DNA from: Acidobacteriota bacterium
GTDB taxonomy: Bacteria; Acidobacteriota; Blastocatellia; Pyrinomonadales; Pyrinomonadaceae
DNA length: 64,000 nt
NCBI GenBank assembly: GCA_016715115.1
Contig: JADKBM010000004.1
Coordinates: 496,001-560,000 of the forward strand
Reading direction: 5' to 3'
In this document: positions 1 through 9,745 of the stretch, one piece after another
How the letters are laid out: every line of letters begins with the position of its first letter
Position numbering within the stretch: the stretch's first letter is position 1
Translations under genes and position numbers: made by a program
Notes under the pieces: generated by a model
Databases searched by the model: none
Seen by the model: only the letters and a program-made list of their open reading frames with translations
Told to the model about the DNA's origin: nothing

Positions 1-603
1 TCGATTCTTGTCGATTCGCGGGTCGGTCTTCATCCAATGTCCGGTTCCGTCCGGAATTAAGTAGTACGTTCGACCATTGCTCTCAGCGGTGGTCATAAAG
101 CAGGGGACAATATCGAAACACCAATCGTAGGACGTGAGCGATAGTACTGCAGCTACACCGTTGCGCTTCAAATCGGCTTTCGAGTACTGAGGAACGCCTG
201 ATAGTTTCTGAATGAACTTGTTAATAACCTTTGTCGAATTCAGATGTCGTGTATTGTCATGACAAAGGCCATGCAGATTACTGTCTTGGCCTATCGTGAT
301 CTGATACGGCGTCGTGTATTGATCATAAGTTGATCCCTGAGCGTGAAGACAAACCATTACGTCGATATCATCTAACGGTCTCTTTTTCGTCCGTCTGGCA
401 AACGATCCATAGGCAATGTTGTTTTCCGAATATGATTTGGGAAAGGTCGAGTCATTCTGAAAGCCCGCAATCTGACCGAAAAGCCAATCGCGGCTAGAGC
501 GTGCGGTGCTGACATCATCACCATCAAGATTGATGGCATCTTTCAAAAAATCGCGAAATGCCTTATTAACGTCGGATGAATTTAATACTCTTTGTGCTTG
601 CAT
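1..603 (-). CDS. CBASS-type (SMODS/CD-NTase) nucleotidyltransferase, partial at window edge
   Basis: The reverse strand is open from an ATG at 603 to the window edge, giving 201 residues with the C-terminus missing. The nucleotidyltransferase core is visible: YGSFARRT (the GS motif) followed by DDIDVMV (the paired catalytic aspartates), and later FDIVPC supplying the third acidic residue. YYLIPDGTGHW and MKTDPRID resemble the conserved block of SMODS nucleotidyltransferases, which make cyclic oligonucleotide alarms in CBASS phage defence. It lies 20 bp downstream of a LexA-like gene on the same strand, with GAGGAG about 14 nt before the start. The effector expected for such an operon would lie beyond position 1. 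The family call is firm; the signal molecule and effector are unknown. Confidence 0.85.
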   Translation of the reverse strand, partial: MQAQRVLNSSDVNKAFRDFLKDAINLDGDDVSTARSSRDWLFGQIAGFQNDSTFPKSYSENNIAYGSFARRTKKRPLDDIDVMVCLHAQGSTYDQYTTPYQITIGQDSNLHGLCHDNTRHLNSTKVINKFIQKLSGVPQYSKADLKRNGVAAVLSLTSYDWCFDIVPCFMTTAESNGRTYYLIPDGTGHWMKTDPRIDKNR

Positions 604-623
604 GTCTGTATAAACGTCTCCTC

Positions 624-1238
624 TTAAAACGGATTAGGCAATGTCGCAATAACAACGCCCTGAACAGAGAATCCTTCCGACAAAATAATTGGACGGATAG
701 TCTTGTCGGTAGAATTCGGACGCAAGACTACCAGTCCTTTTTCCCGATGAAAATGTTTGATCGTGGCCTCATCATTTACAAGTCCAACGACCTTTTGTCC
801 TTCGGTGGCTGATGATTGTTGTCGAATCAAGACAAGGTCGCCATCATCTATTCCCGATAAATTCATAGAGTCACCCTTTGTCCGCAAAATGAAGTATTTG
901 GAGCCCGGTTTTGCAATCATTGTTGAGACATCAATGTAATCCTCGATGTCCTGTTCAGCGAAAGCTAATGCACCACAGGATGCCGTTCCAACGAGCGGAA
1001 CCGGGACTGTACGTTCACCGCCGAAATCGGCAGTAGATAATACGAGTTCTATCTTTCCCTTGGAATTACTTATACGCCCCGAATCGCGAAGTCGATCAAT
1101 GACTAACTGCACAGATCGTTTCGATGCAAACCCCAAACCATCCGCAATTACTTGAAACGACGGCGCTCTGCCATTTAGCATGAAGTACCGACAAATGAAA
1201 TTATAGGCGTCATCATCCGATCGAAGTAAACGTGCCAT
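624..1238 (-). CDS. LexA-like S24 self-cleaving repressor
   Basis: This 204-residue protein starts with an N-terminal winged-helix-like segment (APSFQVIADGLGFASKRSVQ) and continues into an S24/LexA peptidase domain. The likely self-cleavage site is in TASCGALA. The nucleophile is Ser in GDSMNLSGIDDGD and the general base is Lys in NDEATIKHFH. An open frame extends to a TTG at 1325, but homology to LexA begins after the ATG at 1238, and a promoter places the transcript start at about that ATG, so the shorter start is chosen. It is followed after 20 bp by the CD-NTase. It probably represses this defence operon until DNA damage or infection triggers cleavage. It is a regulator dedicated to the island rather than the housekeeping LexA (inference). 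Confidence 0.82.
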   Translation of the reverse strand: MARLLRSDDDAYNFICRYFMLNGRAPSFQVIADGLGFASKRSVQLVIDRLRDSGRISNSKGKIELVLSTADFGGERTVPVPLVGTASCGALAFAEQDIEDYIDVSTMIAKPGSKYFILRTKGDSMNLSGIDDGDLVLIRQQSSATEGQKVVGLVNDEATIKHFHREKGLVVLRPNSTDKTIRPIILSEGFSVQGVVIATLPNPF

Positions 1239-1244
1239 GAGGTA

Positions 1245-1273
1245 AGTGTAATACAATTTGTTTACATCTGCAA
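1245..1273 (-). promoter_or_regulatory. Promoter with overlapping operator for the LexA-like gene
   Basis: Read on the minus strand, TTGCAG (1273-1268) and TACACT (1250-1245) are separated by exactly 17 bp, a sigma70-type spacing. A 20-bp imperfect palindrome TGTAAACAAATTGTATTACA (1266-1247) with perfect TGTAA/TTACA outer arms fills the spacer and touches the -10 box, as expected for an autoregulatory operator. The predicted transcript start is about 1238, the A of the ATG, implying a leaderless mRNA. Element positions are read directly; function is inferred. Confidence 0.5.
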
Positions 1274-1448
1274 GAATCGAGATTCTCCTGGGGAAAAGCA
1301 AAGACTCGTGGATATTGGCAGTCAAGAAGAGCTAGCCAGAGAACGGATCGCCGACCAGAAACCGACACGTATCGAAACCGTGAAGAATCTCGCTTTAAGC
1401 TCCAACCTTGACCTGAGCGTCTTCTGATGAGTTCCTGTCGAAGGCTGA
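1274..1448. other. Unassigned stretch between the repressor promoter and the IS remnant
   Basis: No recognisable gene or repeat was found. A short plus-strand reading frame ends at a stop near 1426 (last residues NLDLSVF) and could be the tail of a lost gene, but no family is recognised. Confidence 0.3.
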
Positions 1449-1970
1449 TTTGAAGTATGCCACAGGATCTATCCGTACCTGTTGCGGAACAGGATCATCG
1501 ATCGTCCGAACCAGGTTTGGAGCACCGACATCACATTCATCCGCCTGCGGGGCGGATTCGTTTACCTGATGGCGGTTCTCGATTGGTTCAGCCGGTTTGT
1601 CATCGCCTGGGAACTGTCGGTGAGCCTCGATGCCGAGTTTTGCGTCAGCGGACTTGAACGGGCGCTGGCGCAAGGAACGCCCGAGATCTTCAACACGGAT
1701 CAGGGCAGCCAGTTCACGAGCGAAGCATTCACCGGAATGCTGATCGATGCGGAAGTGGCGATAAGCATGGACGGGCGCGGACGGGCGCTCGACAACATCT
1801 TCGTTGAAAGATTGTGGAGAACGGTCAAATACGAGGACATTTATTTGAAAGACTATGGCAACGTTCCGGAGGTCAGAACCGGCTTGGATGCTTACTTTCG
1901 GTTCTATAACTACGAACGCGGCCATCAGTCACTGGGCTACAAAACCCCGGCGGCGATCCACCTTAAATAA
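1449..1970 (+). pseudogene. IS3-family transposase OrfB, 5'-truncated remnant
   Basis: The frame opens after a TGA at 1446 with HRIYPYLLRNRIIDRPNQ and runs into a typical IS3 integrase core. The three catalytic acidic residues are visible: Asp in WSTDITFI, Asp in FNTDQGSQFTS and Glu in FVERLWRTVKYED. The C-terminus YERGHQSLGYKTPAAIH is typical of the family. About 100 N-terminal residues and all of OrfA are missing compared with a usual OrfB of roughly 270-300 residues, so the copy cannot be autonomous. The right terminal repeat is retained just downstream. Confidence 0.85.
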
Positions 1971-2299
1971 GGCGTTTTCGTGTCTGGACAATGGGGTCCA
2001 CTTAATATTTCGTATTTTGTAAGCCAAACATCAAGATGGTAAATATCAGCGGGCTTTTTGTATCCCAGTTTTCTCTCTTCCGTATCCAAATAGGCGATAT
2101 AGTCAAGTAAAAGACTTTTATCAATCGAAAAAGGATTATTTGATTTATTATCTGTTTGGAAACTCTTGAGTAAACTTAGCTTCCACCAAGCAGACTTGGC
2201 AACATTTTGAACATCTACATCGGTTGTAGACCCAGCTTCGGAAACAAGATATTCCAATTGTTCAAGAAATTCATTTAACTCAACGTTAGAAAGATTCAT
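1937..2299 (-). CDS. Unknown small protein, 3' end replaced by IS sequence
   Basis: This is a 120-residue frame. The first roughly 98 residues (to VWLTKYEI) are encoded by AT-rich island DNA. The last roughly 22 residues (LSGPHCPDTKTPYLRW and onward) are encoded by the reverse strand of the IS3 terminal repeat and the transposase 3' end. The gene was therefore truncated by the insertion and now ends at a stop provided by the IS. The native part is helical and acidic with no recognised domain. It is the last gene of the 3525-1937 minus-strand cluster, 39 bp after the preceding stop. Function unknown; probably non-functional or altered. Confidence 0.5.
   Translation of the reverse strand: MNLSNVELNEFLEQLEYLVSEAGSTTDVDVQNVAKSAWWKLSLLKSFQTDNKSNNPFSIDKSLLLDYIAYLDTEERKLGYKKPADIYHLDVWLTKYEILSGPHCPDTKTPYLRWIAAGVL
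1981..2003 (+). mobile_element. Right terminal inverted repeat of the IS3 remnant
   Basis: The sequence TGTCTGGACAATGGGGTCCA lies 10 bp after the transposase stop and matches the style of IS3-group ends. No matching left end was found, so the element is a one-ended remnant. Its outer edge, at about 2000-2003, lies inside the minus-strand gene at 1937-2299. Confidence 0.6.
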
Positions 2300-2338
2300 T
2301 ATTCTAACTCCATAAGAATATAAAGTGACTAATTTGAA

Positions 2339-2788
2339 TTATTTATTCTCATCAAGAACTACCTCTCGATGATTAATCGTTAATTCAAAATACTCGCCTT
2401 TATGATAAAATAAATTTATCGTATCTATCCGCAAAATATGATAAACAAACAGTTTGATTTGTAACGCCAATGTTGAATGACCTGTTGGAATTAAGTAAAT
2501 TTTAGACCATGGTTTCTCATGCAATTTTTTTGCCAGATTAGATAGGATATCTTTATATGTTACTAACAAGACTTCTTGGGTTGAGAAATCCATGTTTCCA
2601 TGAGATGCGGAATAAGATTCACCACGTAGATATTTTGGGGGAATTACATGAACACCTGCATTAGCAATTATTGTAAGAGTTAACTCATCCGTGGCAAACG
2701 ACGAAAGATTATTAAGAGTATCTAAAGTCACATCTAGACCAACATTTGCTATACACTTTTCTAAAACATCTTTTAATTGTTTTTCCAT
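2339..2788 (-). CDS. Unknown 149-residue protein of the accessory island
   Basis: Its start overlaps the end of the upstream two-TM gene by 16 bp, so the two are almost certainly co-translated. The N-terminal half is helical. The C-terminal half contains IYLIPTGHSTLALQIKLF followed by INLFYHKGEYFELTI, a beta-alpha-beta pattern loosely reminiscent of the end of SAVED/CARF-type nucleotide-sensor domains. That resemblance is weak and visual only. No enzyme motif is visible. Base composition is much more AT-rich than the chromosomal genes from 3674 onward, consistent with horizontal acquisition. Confidence 0.6.
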   Translation of the reverse strand: MEKQLKDVLEKCIANVGLDVTLDTLNNLSSFATDELTLTIIANAGVHVIPPKYLRGESYSASHGNMDFSTQEVLLVTYKDILSNLAKKLHEKPWSKIYLIPTGHSTLALQIKLFVYHILRIDTINLFYHKGEYFELTINHREVVLDENK

Positions 2789-3525
2789 ATCTCTGCCTGC
2801 TTCAAAAGCGTCTTAATATCATTTTCGAAAAAACGATATAATGGAGTTCCTCTATCTATTTTGAATGCAGGAACTTCCGTTCTACCTTTACTATTGGTGA
2901 AGAATTTTATCCAAACATTTTGTTCAGTGTATATGAAAGAATATCTCAAGACACGATCATGTCGAAAAAATTCAATTTTTTGGGGGTTAGTGACGCAAGA
3001 ATCTTTTAAGTGAGAGATGCGGTCGATTCCTGCTTTAATGTCTGCCAAACCAGATCCACTGTCCTTTAAGTAATCGGCGGCAGGCGAATCCGGCTTTACA
3101 AAACAGATTTGTGTGATTTTCTTACTAGAGCATCTTTCTCTCAAAACTTCGTGAATATTCTCCAAAAACCTAGACGAATAATGAACACCAATTATTAACT
3201 CATTTGAAGCAATCCAAAAATGATTTTCGGAAATACTTTTTGAATTTAACGAGCAATCAACAAGACCACTTTCATAGATTCTTGCACTGCCGAGTGCAGT
3301 AATGGCTATTTCTTTTAGCATCTCTTTTTTCAAAAGACTTTCAAATAACCAATGTAATGTGCCTACAATTAGGAATAAACCGCCGACCTCTGCCATCACG
3401 TGATCCCATTTCACCTTAAATAGCTCCAAATGAAAGGCACTTGCGGATATGATAAGCACTAAACCTCCCAGTATCAGGAAGAGAGTAATTTGTTGCTGAA
3501 TGATTTTAGTTAAAGTATTTTGCAT
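2773..3525 (-). CDS. Two-TM membrane protein with a soluble PLD-like domain, candidate defence effector
   Basis: This 250-residue protein has two hydrophobic helices near residues 13-33 and 45-65 (LFLILGGLVLIISASA and GGLFLIVGTLHWLF). A cytosolic domain of about 180 residues follows. The segment FWIASNELIIGVHYSSRFLENI and the ending EVPAFKIDRGTPLYRFFENDI resemble membrane-linked PLD-superfamily-like domains, but no intact HxKxxxxD motif is present, so it may be non-catalytic. It is the first gene of a three-gene AT-rich minus-strand cluster near a CD-NTase, a context in which 2TM proteins often act as pore-forming or membrane effectors. Function is inferred from architecture only. Confidence 0.6.
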   Translation of the reverse strand: MQNTLTKIIQQQITLFLILGGLVLIISASAFHLELFKVKWDHVMAEVGGLFLIVGTLHWLFESLLKKEMLKEIAITALGSARIYESGLVDCSLNSKSISENHFWIASNELIIGVHYSSRFLENIHEVLRERCSSKKITQICFVKPDSPAADYLKDSGSGLADIKAGIDRISHLKDSCVTNPQKIEFFRHDRVLRYSFIYTEQNVWIKFFTNSKGRTEVPAFKIDRGTPLYRFFENDIKTLLKQAEIWKNN

Positions 3526-3673
3526 AAAACCGTTTACCTAAATCTATAATTCTGTCCAAAACAGTATTATTATTTCGTATTTGTAAATCTATCTACTTAA
3601 CGGAATTCAAAGTGCGGCGTTTTCACTTAATCATCTCTGCAAAAACAGGACCCGATCAGAATTAACACCGATT

Positions 3674-5659
<1,986 letters not shown>

Positions 5660-5660
5660 T

Positions 5661-5749
5661 GTTTTTCTCCCTTCGTCGGCATTATCCGCATCAGGTTTTA
5701 GCGTAATGTTCAACTGTGAACAACTCTCAGCTCTCGCTCCGCTGAAAAC
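5661..5749 (-). promoter_or_regulatory. TPP riboswitch (THI element) upstream of thiC
   Basis: Read on the minus strand the conserved core appears in order: CTGAGA (5730-5725), ACCTGAT (5696-5690), GGATAATGCC (5687-5678) and GAAGGGAG (5674-5667). Candidate P1 strands are AGTTTTC (about 5749-5743) and GAGAAAAAC near 5669-5661. The Shine-Dalgarno GGGAG lies within the 3' part of the aptamer, and there is no room for a separate expression platform before the ATG at 5659. TPP binding should therefore directly block ribosome access (inference). Confidence 0.9.
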
Positions 5750-5831
5750 TTAATTGCATCCAAAAGCCTATCACACAGGAATACAAATGAAAAAAAATGA
5801 AGATCTTTCTCAGATCATTTCGGATTTCGAA

Positions 5832-6085
5832 TAAGCCCTCGTAGAGGGCGTGAGCGTGTAGTCCGCAGCGCCAGCTGCGGCAAGCGCCGGGCGATCAATC
5901 GAGCCCTCGTCGAGGGCGACAGAATGCGAACCTCGGAATCAGAAGCGGGTGAATCATACAACTTGGTTACGCTGATCAAGGTCGTGCATCCTGTCGCCCT
6001 CTACGAGGGCTCAATGCTTCCGGCGTTGGAATCCCCGCAGCTGGTGCTGCGGGCTACACGCTGGCGCCCTCTACGAGGGCTTATC
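5832..6085. repeat. Nested inverted repeats (CCCTCGTAGAGGG palindromes)
   Basis: This 425-bp gap between thiC and the next gene holds two nested inverted pairs. The outer arms are about 5832-5882 and 6035-6085 (AAGCCCTCGTAGAGGGCG, then GCGTGTAG and the GCAGCTGCGG region). The inner arms are about 5900-5925 and 5989-6015 (GAGCCCTCGTCGAGGGCGAC and its complement). Each arm contains its own small palindrome. No coding gene is supported inside. It looks like a REP-like or MITE-like cluster. Confidence 0.7.
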
Positions 6086-6174
6086 ACGCGAATTTGGGCA
6101 GAATGTACGATCGCTTCGCTTTCCGCGGACCAGCCGCTCGTTTTGTCGTCGGTCCCCTTCGGAGACGAATCCGA

Positions 6175-6786
6175 TCAAACCCCACGCTGCAAGACCCATG
6201 TCGTCATACAGCGAAGATTCTGGACGTTCGTTGTCTTGATCGGCTCGATCATTTGCGCGCCGAGCCTCGCGGTTGATTCAAGCAGGATCTCTTCATCGAC
6301 GATGAACCGCTCGGTGCCGTCCGGCATCAGAAATCGGCCGTTCGAGGTGGGGATCAGGAGATCCTTGATCCCGATTGACGATGCGATCCGCGCGAGGAAC
6401 ATTCCGCCAGGCTTGAGAACGCGCCACTGTTCCGTCATCCACCGATCGAATTCCGCCCGATCTTGCGCAAAATGCAGAACCGCGCTCGAAATCACCCAGT
6501 CGAAACTCGCGTCCGGAAACGGGATCGATCCAAGCCCGGCGACTTGAAAGTTCTCGGACGGCAAGTCGGGCGCGAGCGACCTGGCGAGCACGCGGATGTC
6601 GTCGATGGCACGGTCAGCGACGTCGATTCCGAAAACTTCAAAACCGTTTCGCAGGAACCAGACGACGTTGCGCCCGCCGCCACATCCGGCGTCGAGAATC
6701 TTCATTCCCGGCCGGAAACGGCCTTTTTGAATCTGATCAAAGACGTAAATGTCGATGTCGCCGAAAGTTTCTCGAACGTTGATCAT
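6175..6786 (-). CDS. Class I SAM-dependent methyltransferase
   Basis: This 203-residue protein has the SAM-binding motif I ILDAGCGGGRN near residue 30 and the acidic motif II GIDVADRAI. Later come motif IV-like FDWVISSAVLHF and LKPGGMFLARI, as in the Methyltransf_11/25 families. The C-terminal third is shorter on landmarks and does not reveal the substrate. It starts at an ATG at 6786 and stands alone on the minus strand between repeat clusters. It is a generic cytosolic methyltransferase; substrate unknown. Confidence 0.85.
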   Translation of the reverse strand: MINVRETFGDIDIYVFDQIQKGRFRPGMKILDAGCGGGRNVVWFLRNGFEVFGIDVADRAIDDIRVLARSLAPDLPSENFQVAGLGSIPFPDASFDWVISSAVLHFAQDRAEFDRWMTEQWRVLKPGGMFLARIASSIGIKDLLIPTSNGRFLMPDGTERFIVDEEILLESTARLGAQMIEPIKTTNVQNLRCMTTWVLQRGV

Positions 6787-6900
6787 GTGTCAGTGTAGCT
6801 CGAAGTAGACGGTAGACGGTAGACGGTGGACGGAATGTCAATGCCTGAATAGTGTTGACCGTTTTTTGAGTTTGCTAGAAAACATTTGTTTGCTTTTTCG

Positions 6901-7961
6901 TCAAAATATCGGATACCTTCGTTTCGGAGATCGAAACGGAGTGAGCAATGCTGGAGAGCAACTCACCAGGGATAGACCTCCGGGTGACGAAGTAGTTTGT
7001 CGCGGAGCCGGGCATTTATTGTCCGGCTTTTCTTCAATTACTTTTGAACCCTCCATGCCTAAGAAAACTCGTTCCTGCTGCCTTTCGAATGCATCGGGGC
7101 TTAAGGAGTTCAATGCCGTATGCGGCTTGTAATTGTTGTACATATTGACCGCCTTTTCAGTCATCTGCCTTAGCTGGGATAAATTCTCCGGCCCGTAGAA
7201 TCTGACGTAACTGTTTTTAATAGTTCCGTTTACGCGTTCGGCATTCGGATTCTCATAGACACTCGTGCCCATGCTGTTTTTTCATATTACAGGCTTGGGT
7301 CAGTTTCACGAATTCCTTGCAGTAATACTGGCCGCCGCCGTCCGAATGAAATATCAGACCAGGTGCGGGCCGGCGACCCGCGATCGCCATCCGTATTGCC
7401 GGCAGCGTGGTGTGTTCGGTCATCAGGTTGTCCGAGACCGCATAGCCCACGATCCGTCTTGAGAAAGGGGTCCATAATGAAGGTCAGGTAATAGAACCTT
7501 TCGCCTATTCTGTAGTAGGTTATGTCGCTGACCCAAACCTGGTTTACACCCGTCAACTCGAATCCGGCAATCAAATTGTCAAATCGCGTCACCCCGCGCG
7601 GATCCGTCGTGCGGTGATATGCCCTTTTCCGCTCGATCTTGAACCCGTGCAAAAGCAAAACTGCTCGAACCGGTCTCTGCCAAACTGCATCGGCCTTATC
7701 ATCCCGTACATGACGCGCGACGACATTTGCGGATGATCGCGCCGTATCTCGGCGATCACCGGCAGAAGCTGCTCCTGCTCTTCCAACATCCTGAGATGAC
7801 GTTCCGTATGCTGGTGAAACGCCTGCTTGCTGATACCCATTGCCCGATACAGCTGATTCATTTTGTGCCCGTGCCTTTCCCGGTTCGACCAGACCACCGG
7901 AGGCTTTGAAGTACATTTTTTTAATATCAATGCCGTACTCTTCCTCCGCCAGATCGATCAT
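6901..7961 (-). pseudogene. IS3 transposase OrfB, multiply frameshifted
   Basis: Pieces of one transposase appear in successive frames. The N-terminal HTH_21 part is MNQLYRAMGISKQAFHQ and DHPQMSSRVMYGMIRP (7589-7930). The first Asp is in QVWVSDITYYRIG, the second Asp in LIFHSDGGGQYY (7253-7450), and the Glu region is YENPNAERVNGTIKNS (6901-7272). All three catalytic residues survive, but at least three frame changes separate them and no single reading frame spans the gene. Confidence 0.85.
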
Positions 7962-7965
7962 CTTG

Positions 7966-8280
7966 TCAAAGAAATCGATCTGTATCTCTCTGCCCGACAG
8001 CCTGCTCCAGCTCTTTCACCTTTTCCTTCAACGCCTTGATCTTTCTCGTGTCGCTCAGACTCTCCAGCACAAGCCGCTCCTGTTTTTTTCTCATACGTGA
8101 ATACTGACGCATCCATGCATATATTGCAGATCGGGAAACCTGATATTCGCGGCTCACCTCACTGACCGACGTGACGCAACGCTCGATCTCACCCACTTTC
8201 TTTCGCCTGAACTCTTCACTGAAAGTCCTGTTGCGTCGTTCCTTGACCGTCAGCTTTTCATATTCACTTAAATTTGCCAT
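7966..8280 (-). CDS. IS3 OrfA, helix-turn-helix protein
   Basis: This 104-residue protein has an N-terminal HTH (VSEVSREYQVSRSAIYAWMR) and a C-terminal leucine-zipper-like coiled coil (KIKALKEKVKELEQAV), as in OrfA of IS3 elements. In the adjoining frame the sequence continues as EIQIDFFDKMIDLAEEEYGI, so OrfA and OrfB were originally joined, by programmed slippage or by a mutation near the GAGAG run at about 7990. Confidence 0.8.
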   Translation of the reverse strand: MANLSEYEKLTVKERRNRTFSEEFRRKKVGEIERCVTSVSEVSREYQVSRSAIYAWMRQYSRMRKKQERLVLESLSDTRKIKALKEKVKELEQAVGQRDTDRFL

Positions 8281-8339
8281 AGTTGTTCGCTCCTTGAGTT
8301 GAAATTAAACTCAAAAAACGGTCAACCTATTTCAGGCAA

Positions 8340-8613
8340 GGACAGAAGACGGGAGACTGTGGACGGGAGACGGAATACGGTAGGCGGTAGCCGGTAGACG
8401 GTAGTCGGCAGACGGTAGACGGGAGACGGGAGACGGGAGACGGTAGTCTGATTTGCGATGGGCAAATCGAGAGTCGAGTTTGGTTAGTCTACCGACTACC
8501 GTCTCCCGTCATCCCGTCTCCCGTCCACCGTCTTCCGTCTACCGTTTACCGTCTACCGACTACCGTCTCCCGTCTACCGACTACCGACTACCGACTACCG
8601 TCTACCGTCTACT
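8340..8613. repeat. Inverted pair of GACGGTA heptamer arrays
   Basis: The left arm (about 8340-8448) is built from degenerate 7-bp units such as GACGGTA and GACGGGA. The right arm (about 8488-8613) is the complement, TACCGTC and TCCCGTC. A unique centre of about 39 bp separates them. The stop codon of asnA (8609-8611) lies in the last unit. The same heptamer continues on the far side of the IS at 6805-6832, so the IS inserted into it. Confidence 0.85.
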
Positions 8614-9745
8614 CTAAAACAAAGATATTCTTCGCCCGGCAGATGTCCTTCAGGACCTTCGGCCATACCGTCACCGAAACCTCGCCGAGATGCGCTTTTT
8701 TGAGCAGCGACATAACCGTCCGCGATTGTCCGATTCCGCCGCCGATGCTCAGCGGCAGTTCGCCCGAGATCACGCCCTGATGATACGGCATCTTGAGAAA
8801 GTCGAGCTGATTAGTCATCTCGAGCTGCTGTCGAAGCGTCTCGGCATTGACGCGGACGCCCATCGAGCTCAACTCGTGGCGCCGTTTCGTGACCGGATTC
8901 CAGACGAGAATGTCGCCGTTCAGTCCGTGCATCGGCTTGCCTTCTTTCGAAACCGTCGGCGTCACCCAATCGTCATAGTCGGCAGCGCGCATCTCGTGCG
9001 GATAGCCGTCGGCGAGCGTCCAGCCGATACCGTAGATGAAGACCGCCGGATACTCCTGGAGAATCGCCGTCTCGCGCTGTTTGCGCGGAAGGTCGGGGTA
9101 CATTTCGAGGATGTCCTCGGCGTGTATGAACGTCAGTTTGTCGGGCAGGTTCGGGTATTTGGTCTTGAGCTGCGGAAATCTATCCTGAATGAAAAGTTCC
9201 GAGCCCTTGATCACTTTCCAGATACCTTCGACGGTCTTCGTCAGAAAATCGAGACTGCGCTGATCGTCCGAGATCGCTTTTTCCCAATCCCACTGATCGA
9301 CGTAAGCGCTGTGGTCGTGATCGAGAAAATAATCCTTGCGCACGGCGCGCATATCGGTCACGAGTCCCTCGCCGACATCCATTCCGAACTGTTTGAGCGC
9401 GACCCTCTTCCATTTCGTCGCCGCCTGCACGACCTGCGCATCAACGGGATTCAGTTCGTTGTCGTTCTTGATATGAAAACCGACCGGCGTGCGCGAGCCG
9501 TCGCGATCGAGATAATCGTTGACGCCGCTGTCGACATCGACGATCAGAGGCACTTCGACGCGGATCAGGTTAAGTTCCTCGCACAATCCGTCTTCGATGA
9601 AACGCTTGACGGCAGTGATCGCTTCCTGTGTTTCTTTCGGATTCAATAATGACGTGTAATCTTGCGGAAGCACTTTTTCGACTTCCGTATAATTGCCGAT
9701 TCCCGGACCGGCAAGATCTGCTCTTTTGTCTAATTTAGCATCCAT
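8609..9745 (-). CDS. asnA: Aspartate-ammonia ligase AsnA
   Basis: AsnA makes asparagine from aspartate, ammonia and ATP and is related to class II aminoacyl-tRNA synthetases. Recognisable blocks are LNLIRVEVPLIVDVDSGVND, the GFHIKND segment, KDYFLDHDHSAYVDQWDWEK and the C-terminal ELPLSIGGGIGQSR motif 3 region. At 378 residues it is about 45 longer than the E. coli enzyme, mostly from insertions in the second half. The ATG at 9745 follows a purine-rich AAGGAG-like site on the minus strand. It is a single-gene unit, and its stop codon lies within the heptamer repeat. Confidence 0.93.
   Translation of the reverse strand: MDAKLDKRADLAGPGIGNYTEVEKVLPQDYTSLLNPKETQEAITAVKRFIEDGLCEELNLIRVEVPLIVDVDSGVNDYLDRDGSRTPVGFHIKNDNELNPVDAQVVQAATKWKRVALKQFGMDVGEGLVTDMRAVRKDYFLDHDHSAYVDQWDWEKAISDDQRSLDFLTKTVEGIWKVIKGSELFIQDRFPQLKTKYPNLPDKLTFIHAEDILEMYPDLPRKQRETAILQEYPAVFIYGIGWTLADGYPHEMRAADYDDWVTPTVSKEGKPMHGLNGDILVWNPVTKRRHELSSMGVRVNAETLRQQLEMTNQLDFLKMPYHQGVISGELPLSIGGGIGQSRTVMSLLKKAHLGEVSVTVWPKVLKDICRAKNIFVLE

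Larger units (their letters stand above)
6842..8338 (-). mobile_element. Decayed IS3-family insertion sequence with intact termini
   Basis: Both ends carry the same terminal repeat: TGCCTGAATAGTGTTGACCG on the left and, complemented, TGCCTGAAATAGGTTGACCG on the right, each followed by TTTTTTGAGTTT. The element is about 1.5 kb, the usual IS3 size. It lies inside a GACGGTA heptamer tract that is visible on both sides (6805-6832 and 8340 onward). No clear target duplication is seen. The transposase genes inside are frameshifted, so it is probably inactive. Confidence 0.85.

Noticed and set aside
3526..3673. Search for a strong promoter of the AT-rich cassette
   Set aside because: TTGGAC-17-TAAACG can be read upstream of 3525, but the -10 box is poor and the region is so AT-rich that chance matches are expected.
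5924..6547. Plus-strand frame of 207 codons
   Set aside because: It is antisense to the methyltransferase at 6175-6786 and starts inside the inverted repeats; the translation has no protein-like features.
8340..8613. Possible CRISPR array
   Set aside because: Units are 7 bp with no spacers of uniform length and no cas genes; it is a simple heptamer array.
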